From assembly GCF_001644025.1 (NCBI RefSeq), contig NZ_LUUK01000189.1:1-63853 (forward strand): 63,853 nt of DNA, given 5' to 3'. A program made the translations under genes and the position numbers. The notes beneath the pieces were generated by a model, which saw only the letters and a program-made list of their open reading frames with translations, did not search any database and was not told the DNA's origin. This document shows positions 42,615 to 51,536 of this stretch, in pieces. Positions within the stretch are counted from its first letter, which is position 1; each line of letters starts with the position of its first letter. This stretch comes from Methylomonas koyamae (lineage in GTDB: Bacteria > Pseudomonadota > Gammaproteobacteria > Methylococcales > Methylomonadaceae).

Positions 42615-43654
42615 CAGCAAATGCGCGGCAGTTGTTCGCCGGCGGGCCAATCCACGATACGGCGGCCGCCGAAGCCGGTGGTCATTTGCACGAAATGGTG
42701 TTGATCGGCGACGACGGTACCGATGATCGAGGCATCCCGACCCAACGGATGGTTGTGCATCGTGTTCAGTAAGGTTTCGGCGGCGTCGGCTTCGCAAATA
42801 CAGACCAGCTTGCCTTCGTTGGCGACGTAAAGCGGATCGAGGCCGAGAATCTCGCAAGCCGCTCTGACTTGGGCCTTAATAGGGATGCGGTTTTCGTCGA
42901 CGACGATGCCGACGCCGGATTGCTCGGCCAGTTCGTTCAGTGCGGTGGCCAAGCCGCCGCGGGTCGGATCGCGCAAGCAGCGTATCCGGGTCGGCGCCGC
43001 GGCCACCATATCCGCTACCAAGCCGTGCAGCGCGGCCGAATCCGAAACGATGCTGGTCCCGAATTGCAGATTCTCGCGGCCGGCCATGATCGCCACGCCG
43101 TGGTCGCCGATGCTGCCGCTGACCAACACCGCGCAGCCGGGCTCGGCGCGGTCACCGGCGATATCAACGCCGTCCGGCACGATGCCGACGCCGGTCGTGG
43201 TGATGAATACGCCGTCGCCCTTACCGCGCTCGACGACCTTGGTGTCGCCTGTCACCACCGGAGTGCCGGCGGCTTTGGCGGCGGCGGCCATGCTGGCGAC
43301 GATACGGTCCAGATCGGCCAGCGCCAGGCCTTCCTCCAGAATAAACCCGGCCGCCAAATACAAGGGCCGGGCACCCGACATTGCGACATCGTTCAGCGTG
43401 CCATGCACCGCGAGCGCGCCGATGTCGCCGCCTGGGAAGAACAGCGGCGAGATCACGTGGCCGTCGGTGCTGATCGCCAGCCGGCCGGCCGGGACCTGAA
43501 AAACAGCCTGGTCGTTGCGGCGCTTCAATAAGTCGTTGTCGAAATGCTTGATAAACAAGGCATCGATCAATTGCGCCATTGCCCGGCCGCCACCGCCGTG
43601 ACTGAGATCGACCTGGCCGGATGTCAAGTTCAAATTGTAAGCAGAATGGGCCAC
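42614..43654 (-). CDS. hypE: Hydrogenase maturation protein HypE
   Basis: Dehydrates the thiocarbamate on its own C-terminal cysteine to thiocyanate for [NiFe] maturation. 346 residues of the PurM/AIR-synthase fold: DLSHGGGGRAM at the N-terminus, VTGDTKVVERGKGDG, LRDPTRGGLATALNE, and the invariant terminus PRIC. With hypF it serves the HoxH subunit 8 kb away. hypA, B, C and D are not in the window. Confidence 0.96.
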   Translation of the reverse strand: MAHSAYNLNLTSGQVDLSHGGGGRAMAQLIDALFIKHFDNDLLKRRNDQAVFQVPAGRLAISTDGHVISPLFFPGGDIGALAVHGTLNDVAMSGARPLYLAAGFILEEGLALADLDRIVASMAAAAKAAGTPVVTGDTKVVERGKGDGVFITTTGVGIVPDGVDIAGDRAEPGCAVLVSGSIGDHGVAIMAGRENLQFGTSIVSDSAALHGLVADMVAAAPTRIRCLRDPTRGGLATALNELAEQSGVGIVVDENRIPIKAQVRAACEILGLDPLYVANEGKLVCICEADAAETLLNTMHNHPLGRDASIIGTVVADQHHFVQMTTGFGGRRIVDWPAGEQLPRIC

Positions 43655-43867
43655 GCTAGCCGTCCTATCAAATTGATGGTATCCGGCACGGATGCGCCGG
43701 GATCAGCCGGCGATTTTAGCCGAATACGGGGTCGATCGAACGGGATTTTGTCGGGCGGAGGAAGGATGTTTCGGCCAAAACCGGCGGAAAATCGCCGCAT
43801 TGCCAACGGCTAGGTTTAGCCAGACTCGAATGGAATCGGCGTTGCTGGCGGCTCGAGGAACTGGACC

Positions 43868-43900
43868 GGCGAGTTGTCGGTTTCTAACCGGCAGCTCGCC
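43868..43900 (-). terminator. Stem-loop just after the diflavin reductase gene
   Basis: GGCGAGTTGTCGGTT (43868-43882) pairs with AACCGGCAGCTCGCC (43886-43900) over 15 pairs including two G-U, with a 3-base loop. It begins 8 bases after the reductase stop on the minus strand. No clear T-run follows, so it may be a weak or Rho-aided terminator. The rest of the 253-base gap to hypE shows no gene. Confidence 0.5.
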
Positions 43901-43907
43901 CATGTTG

Positions 43908-45647
43908 TCAATAAACGTCGCGGACGTAGCGTTTGTCTTTTTTCAATTGGTTGACGTATTCCACGGCTTCGACCAATGTCATTTTACCGTGTTCGCGGAT
44001 CACGTCGTGCAAGGCTTGATCGACGTCCTTGGCCATTCGATAGGCGTCGCCACACACGAAGAAATAACCGCCTTGTTCCAACCAGGCGAACAACTCGGCA
44101 CCGTGTTCCTTCATGCGATCCTGGACGTAAATCTTTTCCGCCTGATCGCGGGAAAAGGCCAGATCCAGCTTGGTCAGCAGACCGTTGCTTTGCATCGCCT
44201 CGATTTCGTTGCGGTAAATGAAATCCGTCGCGGCGTTACGGTCGCCGAAAAACAGCCAGTTCTTGCCGCTGGCCTTGCGGGCTTGGCGTTCTTGCAAGAA
44301 GGCGCGGAACGGGGCAATGCCGGTGCCGGGACCGACCATGATCATCGGCAAATTGTCGTCGCTCGGAACTCGGAAATTGTTGTTCGGCGTGAAAAAAATC
44401 CGCACATCGGTGGTTTCATCGACTAAATCGGCCAGATAGGTGGAACAGACGCCCTTGTGATGCCGGCCGTGGGCGTCGTAGCGCACACTGGCGACGGTCA
44501 GGTGGACGGCATCGGGATGTTGCTTGCTGCTCGACGAGATCGAGTAGGCTCGATGTTGCAACGGCTTTAGCAGACGCAGAAATTCAGCGGCGGAAAATTC
44601 GACGCCTGGGAACTGCATCAGCAGATCCAGCGTGTCGCGACCCCACAGGTAATCGGCGAGTTTGTCCTTGTCGCCGGCTTGCAGCAGCGCGTTGAGTTCC
44701 TGATCGCCAGAGCGTTTGGCGATTTCCTCGATCAACTCCTTGCTTGGCGTTTTGATCTCGAAGTGAGTGCGCAATGCTTCCGAAAGCGTCATCAGTTCGC
44801 TGTTTACCGGTTCTTCCTCGGCGCCGCTGCAACCCAGGGCCTTGACCAGATCGGCCACCAGTAGCGGGCAGTTGGTCGGTACCACGCACATTGCGTCGCC
44901 CGCCTCGTAATTCAGGCCGGAACCGGCGATCGATATTTCGTAGTGGCGGGTTTCCTTGGACGAGTCGCCGGCGGTTAACAAGCGATTGACCAACAGTTTG
45001 GCCGGGAATGGATTTTTGCGGTTGTATTGAGATTTGCTTGGCTGAGCCTCGGTATCGACAACCGCGACGGTTTCGGCGCCGTCGGCCATCAACGGAATCA
45101 CTTCGCTAAGCCATTGTTCGGCGGGCGCTTCGAAATCGACATCGCAATCGACCCGCTCGAACAAGCGGTTGGCTCCCAAGGCTTGCAGGCGTTCGTCCCA
45201 GTCCTTGCCGGCTTGGCAAAACAAATCGTAGCTGGTATCGCCCAGCGCCAATACCGCGTAATTGAGTTTTTCCAGGCGAGGGGCGCTGTCGCCGCTGGCG
45301 GCTTCCCAGAGCATTTCGGCGTTGTCTGGCATGGCGCCTTCGCCATAGGTGCTGGTGATGATCAATAGGTATTCGATATTTGCTAGTTGACCGATTTCGA
45401 TTTCGTCCATGCCTTTAACGATGGGAACCAAACCGTGGCTTTTGGCGCGGGCGGCGGCGTCGTGAGCCAGGGATTCGGAATTGCCGGTCTGGCTGCCGAA
45501 CAGAATATGTAAGTTGCGGGCGTTGGCGGAATTGACGCTGCCGGCGCTGTGAAGCATATGGCTGTGCATGCCGGCGAAAAAACCGCTGAGCCAGGCACGT
45601 TGTGAGTCGGAGTAGGGGGCGTTTTCAGGGATAAAAGGTGATTTCAT
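43908..45647 (-). CDS. Diflavin reductase (sulfite reductase flavoprotein alpha-like)
   Basis: 579 residues, cytoplasmic. Flavodoxin-like FMN domain (about 46-185: LFGSQTGNSE, TSTYGEGAMPDN, LGDTSYDLFCQAG), FAD-binding domain (RAYSISSS at about 360, HKGVCSTYLAD) and NADP domain (VGPGTGIAPFRAFLQERQA, LFFGDRN, VCGDAYRMAKDV). This is the CysJ type that passes NADPH electrons to a hemoprotein. No cysI is near; the nearest upstream gene is the large glutamate synthase. Function with sulfite is therefore unproven. Confidence 0.88.
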   Translation of the reverse strand: MKSPFIPENAPYSDSQRAWLSGFFAGMHSHMLHSAGSVNSANARNLHILFGSQTGNSESLAHDAAARAKSHGLVPIVKGMDEIEIGQLANIEYLLIITSTYGEGAMPDNAEMLWEAASGDSAPRLEKLNYAVLALGDTSYDLFCQAGKDWDERLQALGANRLFERVDCDVDFEAPAEQWLSEVIPLMADGAETVAVVDTEAQPSKSQYNRKNPFPAKLLVNRLLTAGDSSKETRHYEISIAGSGLNYEAGDAMCVVPTNCPLLVADLVKALGCSGAEEEPVNSELMTLSEALRTHFEIKTPSKELIEEIAKRSGDQELNALLQAGDKDKLADYLWGRDTLDLLMQFPGVEFSAAEFLRLLKPLQHRAYSISSSSKQHPDAVHLTVASVRYDAHGRHHKGVCSTYLADLVDETTDVRIFFTPNNNFRVPSDDNLPMIMVGPGTGIAPFRAFLQERQARKASGKNWLFFGDRNAATDFIYRNEIEAMQSNGLLTKLDLAFSRDQAEKIYVQDRMKEHGAELFAWLEQGGYFFVCGDAYRMAKDVDQALHDVIREHGKMTLVEAVEYVNQLKKDKRYVRDVY

Positions 45648-45662
45648 TTCTCTACCAACTTG

Positions 45663-45682
45663 GGACCGGCTTGCGCCGGTCC
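45663..45682 (-). other. Hairpin between glutamate synthase and diflavin reductase
   Basis: GGACCGGC (45663-45670), loop TTGC, GCCGGTCC (45675-45682). It lies in the 142-base gap, about 15 bases before the reductase start. It could slow read-through from gltB or affect translation of the reductase. No T-run. Confidence 0.4.
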
Positions 45683-45789
45683 GGTCTCTATATAAATCAA
45701 CGTAGCTTGGATCGAGGGGAACGCTACCCGGCGCAAAGGCGAGATAGCCGGACTGCGGCCTAGGTTAACCTGGTCCACTTCGATTTCGG

Positions 45790-48700
45790 TTACGCTGCCT
45801 CGCATTCCAGCATGTTTTGGACGATGGTCAGGCTTTCCAGGCTGGCCAGGTTTTTGTCGACCGAAGGTAAGTTGACCAATGCCGCGCGATTGACACGGTC
45901 TTGCTCGATGATCCAGGCAGTCGAACCGATCGAGTAGATGCTTTGTACATCGCGCAGCATCAGCGTGGTCTTGTAATCGTTCAGGCGCTTTGCCGCCATC
46001 AATGCCGCTAATTGACCGTCGTCGTATTGACTATAGGCCTCGCGGATATTTTTGATCAGCGCGTCTTGTAACTTGCGTGGCCGTTCCATCACCAGCTTGC
46101 GGGCCTGTTGATCGACCTGTGCCGGCGTGGCGGTTTGCCCTGCTTTTTGGAGCTGGTCGCGGGCGATTTGTTGCGCCTTGTCGATGACAGCGTAGCTATT
46201 GATCAATTTCAAGGTCAATTCGCCGTCGGTTTCGCCGTAAGCGGGAATCGCACCATCGAACAGGGCTTTATCACGGGTATAAGCCTGTTTGATTTGCTCG
46301 ATTTGCTGCTGGGCGAGGGCGACCGATAATTCCTCGATCATGGCCTTGCGATCCATCGATTTACTGAGAAACTCAGCAGTTTGGGTGCGATTCAACCACA
46401 ACGGCAGCGCGAATTTGAAGTGCTGGCGCTCGTCTGCCCAATTGTTCAAAATCGTTTTCGCTTTTTCCGAACCGGTGTGTTCGATATGTTGTTCCAGCAT
46501 GTACAGAACGAACTGTTCATGGCTGGCCGCGAGTTCACTGCCGTCGGTGAGGCCGTGGATAGACACGGACGTGGCGTCGTACAGGTCTTCCAGACGATTT
46601 TCCGGGTCGTATTGGTAGGCATTGCCGCCGGACATGCCGGTGCAGAAACCTTTGCCGAAGCCGCCTAAATTCAACACCGCGCCATTGATCATGTATTCGC
46701 AAGCGAAGTCGCCGACGCCTTCGACGACGGCCATCGCACCGGAGTTGCGCACCGCGAAGCGGTCGCCGGCCTCGCCGTTGATGAAGGTTTTGCCGCCGGA
46801 TGCGCCGAATAACGCGAAATTGCCGATCAGCACGTTTTCGCCGGGCAGCTTAGACCCGCCACCGGGCGATTTGATGACGATAACTCCGCCGCACGCGGTT
46901 TTACCAACACCGTCGTTGCAGGTGCCGGTGTGTTCCATTCGCATGCCGTCGTTATTAAAGGCCGCATAGCTTTGGCCCGCGGAGCCGTGGGTACGGACGA
47001 TGATCGTGTCGTCAGCTAGATAGCGGCGGCCGTGCTGGTTGGTGTAAACGATTTTGGAGGCGGCGACTTGCTCGGCGCTCATTTCGTAGGCCAAAAAGCG
47101 CTCCAGGTCGATCGCGGTTTGGCCACCGACGGTTTTATTGCGGTTGTTGAGTTTGAACTCGTCTCCTTCGATGACGATTTGTTTCAGTCCTTGCTGGAAC
47201 AACGCGGTTTTGACTTGCGGGAAAATTCGGTCGTCGATGGCAAAGTCTTTTTCCAGATAGACCGGTTGGGCAATTTTGACTTCCCGTACTTCGGCCAGTA
47301 ACTTCTGCAAATGAATTTGGCCGACCATGCTGGGATGGTCGATCAAATGCAGCAATTCGGTTTTACCGCGAATTTCTTTCAAGCTGGTGTAACCCAGGTC
47401 GGCGAGGATCTCGCGGACTTCATGGGCCAAATTCATAAAGAATTGCGCCAACACGCGCGGATCGCCCTTGAATTCTTCGTGCGCGGTAGTCAGGCCGGCC
47501 GGGCAGCGAATGTTGCAGTTTTTCGCCATCACACAGCGCAACATCATCAGCGCGGTCGTGCCGAACTCGAAGGAGTCGCCGCCGAGAATCGCGGATTTGA
47601 CCACATCGGCGCCATTTTGGTGGGCGGCGCTACAACGCAAGATCACTTTATCGCGCAGGCCGTTGACGGCCAGCGCTTGATGCACTTCGGCAATGCCGAT
47701 TTCCGGCGAACGGCCGGTGTTTTTCAGGCTGGTGACCGCCGCCGCGCCGGTGCCGCCAGTATTGCCGGCGACGTTGATGACGTCGGCACCGGCTTTGGCG
47801 ACGCCGACCGCGATAGTGCCTATGCCTTCCGACGACACCAGTTTAACGACCACGCGGACGCGAGCGGCTTTGGCGTCGTGAATCAATTGGCCCAAGTCTT
47901 CGATGGAGTAGGTGTCGTGGTGGGGTGGCGGGCTGACCAACTCGACTTTGGGGGTGCCGCCGCGCAGTGCGGCGATTTCGACCGACACTTTCGGCGCGGG
48001 CAATTGACCGCCTTCGCCTGGTTTGGCCCCCTGGCCGATCTTGATTTCGATTTCTTCCAGATTAGGGTCGGCCAGATAGCCGGCCCAGACGCCAAAGCGG
48101 CCGGACGCAAACTGTTTGATTTTGCTGGAACGGAGGGTGCCGAAGCGGCTGGAATGTTCGCCGCCTTCGCCGGAGTTGCTCATGGCGCCGGCGATATTGG
48201 TGCCTTGGGCGACGGCTTCGTGAGCTTCGGCCAGCAAGGCGCCGTGACTCATCGCGCCGGAGGCGAACGTCGGAGTAATTTCGTGAGCCGGTTGGACTTG
48301 ACTCAAATCCAGACGCTCGCGGGCAGTGCGGACGTTACTCAAATAGCGGTAGATCGAACTGTCGCCATCGTTGACCACTACTTTTAGCGTATCCGTTTCG
48401 ATATTGATGCTGAAATCCTGGCTGGAGAAACGGGCTTTCAGATGTGCCGCTAGCGGTTCCAGACGGGCTTTACTGCTATTTTCAGTAAAATTAACATTGA
48501 AAACCGAATTATCTATTTGGTTGACTTTCAGGCCCCGAACCAGAAAATTGTTGTTGCCAAGCAGATTTTGGCTGCCCAATAGGCGATCGAATTCGGCTTG
48601 GGTGTCGGCGGCGCTGATGTCGACCGGAAACTCCATCACATCGCGCAACGCGGCGGGGCGATTGGCGCGTTCCAGCGTCAAATTGCGAGCGAAGCTGCGA

Positions 48701-51270
48701 TACGCAGGGGTAATGCCGAAGGCGTCGATCTGCTCCGGCGTGCGTTTATCGTAGCCGAAATCGCGGTAAGCGGTGTCGCTCGCTTCGTTAGCCTGCTCCC
48801 GCGCTATATATAAAATAGGTTCGTCGGTCATCGCGATGTATTCGCGTACCGCGGTATTGCCGAAGGTGTGGCCGGCACCATCCTGACGTTCCTTGAACAG
48901 GCCCAGGAACGGAATGTCGTTCTCGCCTTGCACCGACAGCGCCTTGTGGTGCCATTCGGTGTTGCTGGCGGCGATGTCGGCGTAGCGCACGCCGCCGACC
49001 GACGAGTTGATGTTGGGGAAGTAGGCGTTCAGTTTCGGCTCGTCGGTGTCCAGATAGTTGGATTCGAAGAACTCGCCGCCAATGTAGCTTTCCACGGTGC
49101 ACAATCCGAACTTGCCCATGGTTTTCATCAGCGATTTTTCGACGCCTTTCTGGAAGTTGTACAAGGCTTTCTTGCGGCCCGCCTCGTCGCCGTATTCGGT
49201 CATCACCCGGTTATGCACGCTGAGCGGACAAATCGCCGACGCGCCGAAGCCCAAGATCGTCGCGACGTCGTGCGGGCTGGCGGCTTGGCCGGTTTCCATG
49301 ACGATAGACGAGTTGAAGCGCAAGCCTTGTTTGACCAGATGCTGATTGGCGGCGGCGATCATTAGCAGGGCTGGGATCGCTGCCTTGGTTTTGCCGATAT
49401 TGGCATCGCTAAGGATGATGATGCCGGTATGGTTGCGCGCGGCCTGTTCCACTTGTTCGCACACCGCGAGCAGGGCTTGTTCCAGAGCCAGCTCGTTTTG
49501 GGCGGCATCGTCGAAATTCGGGGTGTACAGCGCGTCCAGGGTGACGGTTTTAACTTGGTTTTGCCGACGGATTTGCTCAAGCTGGGTGCGTTGCAGGATC
49601 GGCGAGTCGACCATCAATTGCTTGCTGGTCGGCGGCGCGAAGGTAGGTTTCGCACCCAGCGCGACGCGCAGGGTCATACCGTCGCTCTCGCGCAACGAAT
49701 CCAACGGTGGGTTGGTGACCTGGGCGAAACGTTGGCTAAAATAGCGCGACATGCCGCCTTCGGCCGCGCTGAGCGCGTTCGGAGTCAGGCCGTAACCCAT
49801 CGCGGACACTTTTTCCAAACCGGTTTGCAGTATCGGATCAAGCAGGAATTTGAAGCTTTCCTGATTCAGCGAATAGGCGGTATGGCGTTGATCAATGTTT
49901 AGTTCGTGGTCGTTGCCGATTTCGGACAATTCGACTTTCGGCAGTTCGTTCATGTGAGCGCACCGCTGGGCCAACAGGGCTTTGTAATCTTTCTGTTTCG
50001 CCAGGCGTTCCATGACCTGATGGCTGTTGTACGACTCGCCGGTGCCGTGATCGAAATACAGCATCCCGCCGGCTTCGATCCGGCCGCGGCGCAGAACTTG
50101 TTCCGGCGGGAAATCGATCTGACCGGCCTCCGACATCACCGCCAAATATTCTTGGGTTTCCACCGAACGTAACGGGCGTAGCCCGAGACGGTCGAGGCGA
50201 GCGCCGACACGGACGCCGTCATTGAAGATCAGTGCCGCCGGACCGTCGTTTTTCTCTTCGTACAAGCTGAAATATTCCAGCATCGCGCGCACGTCATCGG
50301 ACAAAGTAGGGTCGTTTTCCCAGGCTGGCGGCATCATCGCCAGAATCGCGGTGACGATGTCGAGTTCGTCTTCGTTGATGCGGCGAGTCAGGGTTTGGTC
50401 GAGGCGGCCGGAATCGGACTGGCCGCACGGAAATACGATGTGTTTGTTATTTTGCCGGGCAATGGCGTTTTCACTGAGACGGTTTTTCTTGTCGGTATTC
50501 AACTCGCCGTTGTGGGCCATGTAGCGGAACGGCTGGGCCATCATCGTCGCCGGCGCGGTATTGGTCGAAAAGCGGGTGTGGAAAAACAGCGTGCTGATTT
50601 CGTGGTCGGCGTCGTATAGGTCGATAAAGTATGGGATAACTTCAAACGAATTCAGACGGCCTTTATAAACCTGGGTGCGCGAACTCATCGACAACGGATA
50701 AAATCCGCGCAATTCCGGGCGGCCGAAACCGTCAACTTCGATGGTCAGGAGCGCTTGCTGAATATGTTTTTCGAACAGCTCGTGGCTAGCATCCTTCAAC
50801 GATGCGGGGCGGCCGAAAATCAGTTGTTTGATCGGTAGTTGAGCCTTGACAGAGGCTGTATTCAAGACCGAATGGTCGACCGGCACCTCACGCCACTTGA
50901 TGACCGGCAGATCGAATTCCTTCAGATGTTCTTCGACCAGTTTTTGTGCTTCGGAATCGTAATGGGCGTGATCTTCCGGGAAGAAGAAGTTGGCGACGCC
51001 GAATTGACCCAGTTCCAGCGTTGCATCGCCGGTGACCTTGCGGAAAAACTTCAAAGACAGGTCGATATTCACGCCGGCGCCGTCGCCGATGCCCTCGGCG
51101 CTCATGCCGCCGCGATGCGGGATCGTGCATAAGGCCTCGTGCGACTTCAGCAATAACTCGTGAGTCTGTTTGCTATCCTTGCGCGTGATGAAGCCCACGC
51201 CGCAACTGTCTTGCGATAAGTCCGCGTCGTAGAGCATGAATGTGTTGTTTTTCTGGGCGTGTGTATTCAT
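45790..51270 (-). CDS. gltB: Glutamate synthase large subunit, extended form
   Basis: Converts glutamine and 2-oxoglutarate to glutamate. 1826 residues, over 300 longer than the usual large subunit of about 1500. Order: short propeptide with catalytic Cys23 (DSCGVGFITR), class II amidotransferase (23 to about 430), central domain, FMN-binding domain (LVSSEGIGTIAVGVAKAGAD, GGTGAAA), iron-sulfur motif with Cys1246, Cys1252 and Cys1256, and GXGXG domain (NDGVGKTACGGV, FGKGFCTGMSGG). The extra residues form a helical C-terminal region from about 1540. The cluster spacing C-x5-C-x3-C differs from the C-x5-C-x4-C I know for this family. No gltD is in the window. Confidence 0.93.
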   Translation of the reverse strand: MNTHAQKNNTFMLYDADLSQDSCGVGFITRKDSKQTHELLLKSHEALCTIPHRGGMSAEGIGDGAGVNIDLSLKFFRKVTGDATLELGQFGVANFFFPEDHAHYDSEAQKLVEEHLKEFDLPVIKWREVPVDHSVLNTASVKAQLPIKQLIFGRPASLKDASHELFEKHIQQALLTIEVDGFGRPELRGFYPLSMSSRTQVYKGRLNSFEVIPYFIDLYDADHEISTLFFHTRFSTNTAPATMMAQPFRYMAHNGELNTDKKNRLSENAIARQNNKHIVFPCGQSDSGRLDQTLTRRINEDELDIVTAILAMMPPAWENDPTLSDDVRAMLEYFSLYEEKNDGPAALIFNDGVRVGARLDRLGLRPLRSVETQEYLAVMSEAGQIDFPPEQVLRRGRIEAGGMLYFDHGTGESYNSHQVMERLAKQKDYKALLAQRCAHMNELPKVELSEIGNDHELNIDQRHTAYSLNQESFKFLLDPILQTGLEKVSAMGYGLTPNALSAAEGGMSRYFSQRFAQVTNPPLDSLRESDGMTLRVALGAKPTFAPPTSKQLMVDSPILQRTQLEQIRRQNQVKTVTLDALYTPNFDDAAQNELALEQALLAVCEQVEQAARNHTGIIILSDANIGKTKAAIPALLMIAAANQHLVKQGLRFNSSIVMETGQAASPHDVATILGFGASAICPLSVHNRVMTEYGDEAGRKKALYNFQKGVEKSLMKTMGKFGLCTVESYIGGEFFESNYLDTDEPKLNAYFPNINSSVGGVRYADIAASNTEWHHKALSVQGENDIPFLGLFKERQDGAGHTFGNTAVREYIAMTDEPILYIAREQANEASDTAYRDFGYDKRTPEQIDAFGITPAYRSFARNLTLERANRPAALRDVMEFPVDISAADTQAEFDRLLGSQNLLGNNNFLVRGLKVNQIDNSVFNVNFTENSSKARLEPLAAHLKARFSSQDFSINIETDTLKVVVNDGDSSIYRYLSNVRTARERLDLSQVQPAHEITPTFASGAMSHGALLAEAHEAVAQGTNIAGAMSNSGEGGEHSSRFGTLRSSKIKQFASGRFGVWAGYLADPNLEEIEIKIGQGAKPGEGGQLPAPKVSVEIAALRGGTPKVELVSPPPHHDTYSIEDLGQLIHDAKAARVRVVVKLVSSEGIGTIAVGVAKAGADVINVAGNTGGTGAAAVTSLKNTGRSPEIGIAEVHQALAVNGLRDKVILRCSAAHQNGADVVKSAILGGDSFEFGTTALMMLRCVMAKNCNIRCPAGLTTAHEEFKGDPRVLAQFFMNLAHEVREILADLGYTSLKEIRGKTELLHLIDHPSMVGQIHLQKLLAEVREVKIAQPVYLEKDFAIDDRIFPQVKTALFQQGLKQIVIEGDEFKLNNRNKTVGGQTAIDLERFLAYEMSAEQVAASKIVYTNQHGRRYLADDTIIVRTHGSAGQSYAAFNNDGMRMEHTGTCNDGVGKTACGGVIVIKSPGGGSKLPGENVLIGNFALFGASGGKTFINGEAGDRFAVRNSGAMAVVEGVGDFACEYMINGAVLNLGGFGKGFCTGMSGGNAYQYDPENRLEDLYDATSVSIHGLTDGSELAASHEQFVLYMLEQHIEHTGSEKAKTILNNWADERQHFKFALPLWLNRTQTAEFLSKSMDRKAMIEELSVALAQQQIEQIKQAYTRDKALFDGAIPAYGETDGELTLKLINSYAVIDKAQQIARDQLQKAGQTATPAQVDQQARKLVMERPRKLQDALIKNIREAYSQYDDGQLAALMAAKRLNDYKTTLMLRDVQSIYSIGSTAWIIEQDRVNRAALVNLPSVDKNLASLESLTIVQNMLECEAA

Positions 51271-51536
51271 AGCTATCCAGATCCTGTCTTCCTGATTAAT
51301 GAACCACCCGAAGTGGCCTGCCGGCAGGTTTATGGTTTTTAAATCGACCGCGTGATAGAGTCACTATATTTGAGAAGTTCGCTTTGCGCTAGTCGTCGCA
51401 ACCAGTTCTCGTTGGCCAAGGTGGCTTTCGGTTGGTGAAACTTTCCAATGATACCATGCGCGCTAGAGCCTGTCATTCCTGGGGCCGGCCAAGCCGGCTT
51501 CAAATCCATTGCATAAACGGCAACACACTATAAAAA
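51271..51536. other. Divergent intergenic region, gltB and UbiH-type gene
   Basis: 266 bases without a gene. It holds a perfect 12-base palindrome CCTGCCGGCAGG at 51317-51328. A TATAGT on the minus strand (51363-51368) could be a -10 box for gltB, but no matching -35 is seen. Confidence 0.4.

Noticed and set aside
43692-44426. A 244-residue plus-strand frame
   Set aside because: It is mostly antisense to the diflavin reductase gene and has no domain of its own.
47311-48387. A 358-residue plus-strand frame inside gltB
   Set aside because: Antisense shadow of the FMN domain of glutamate synthase.
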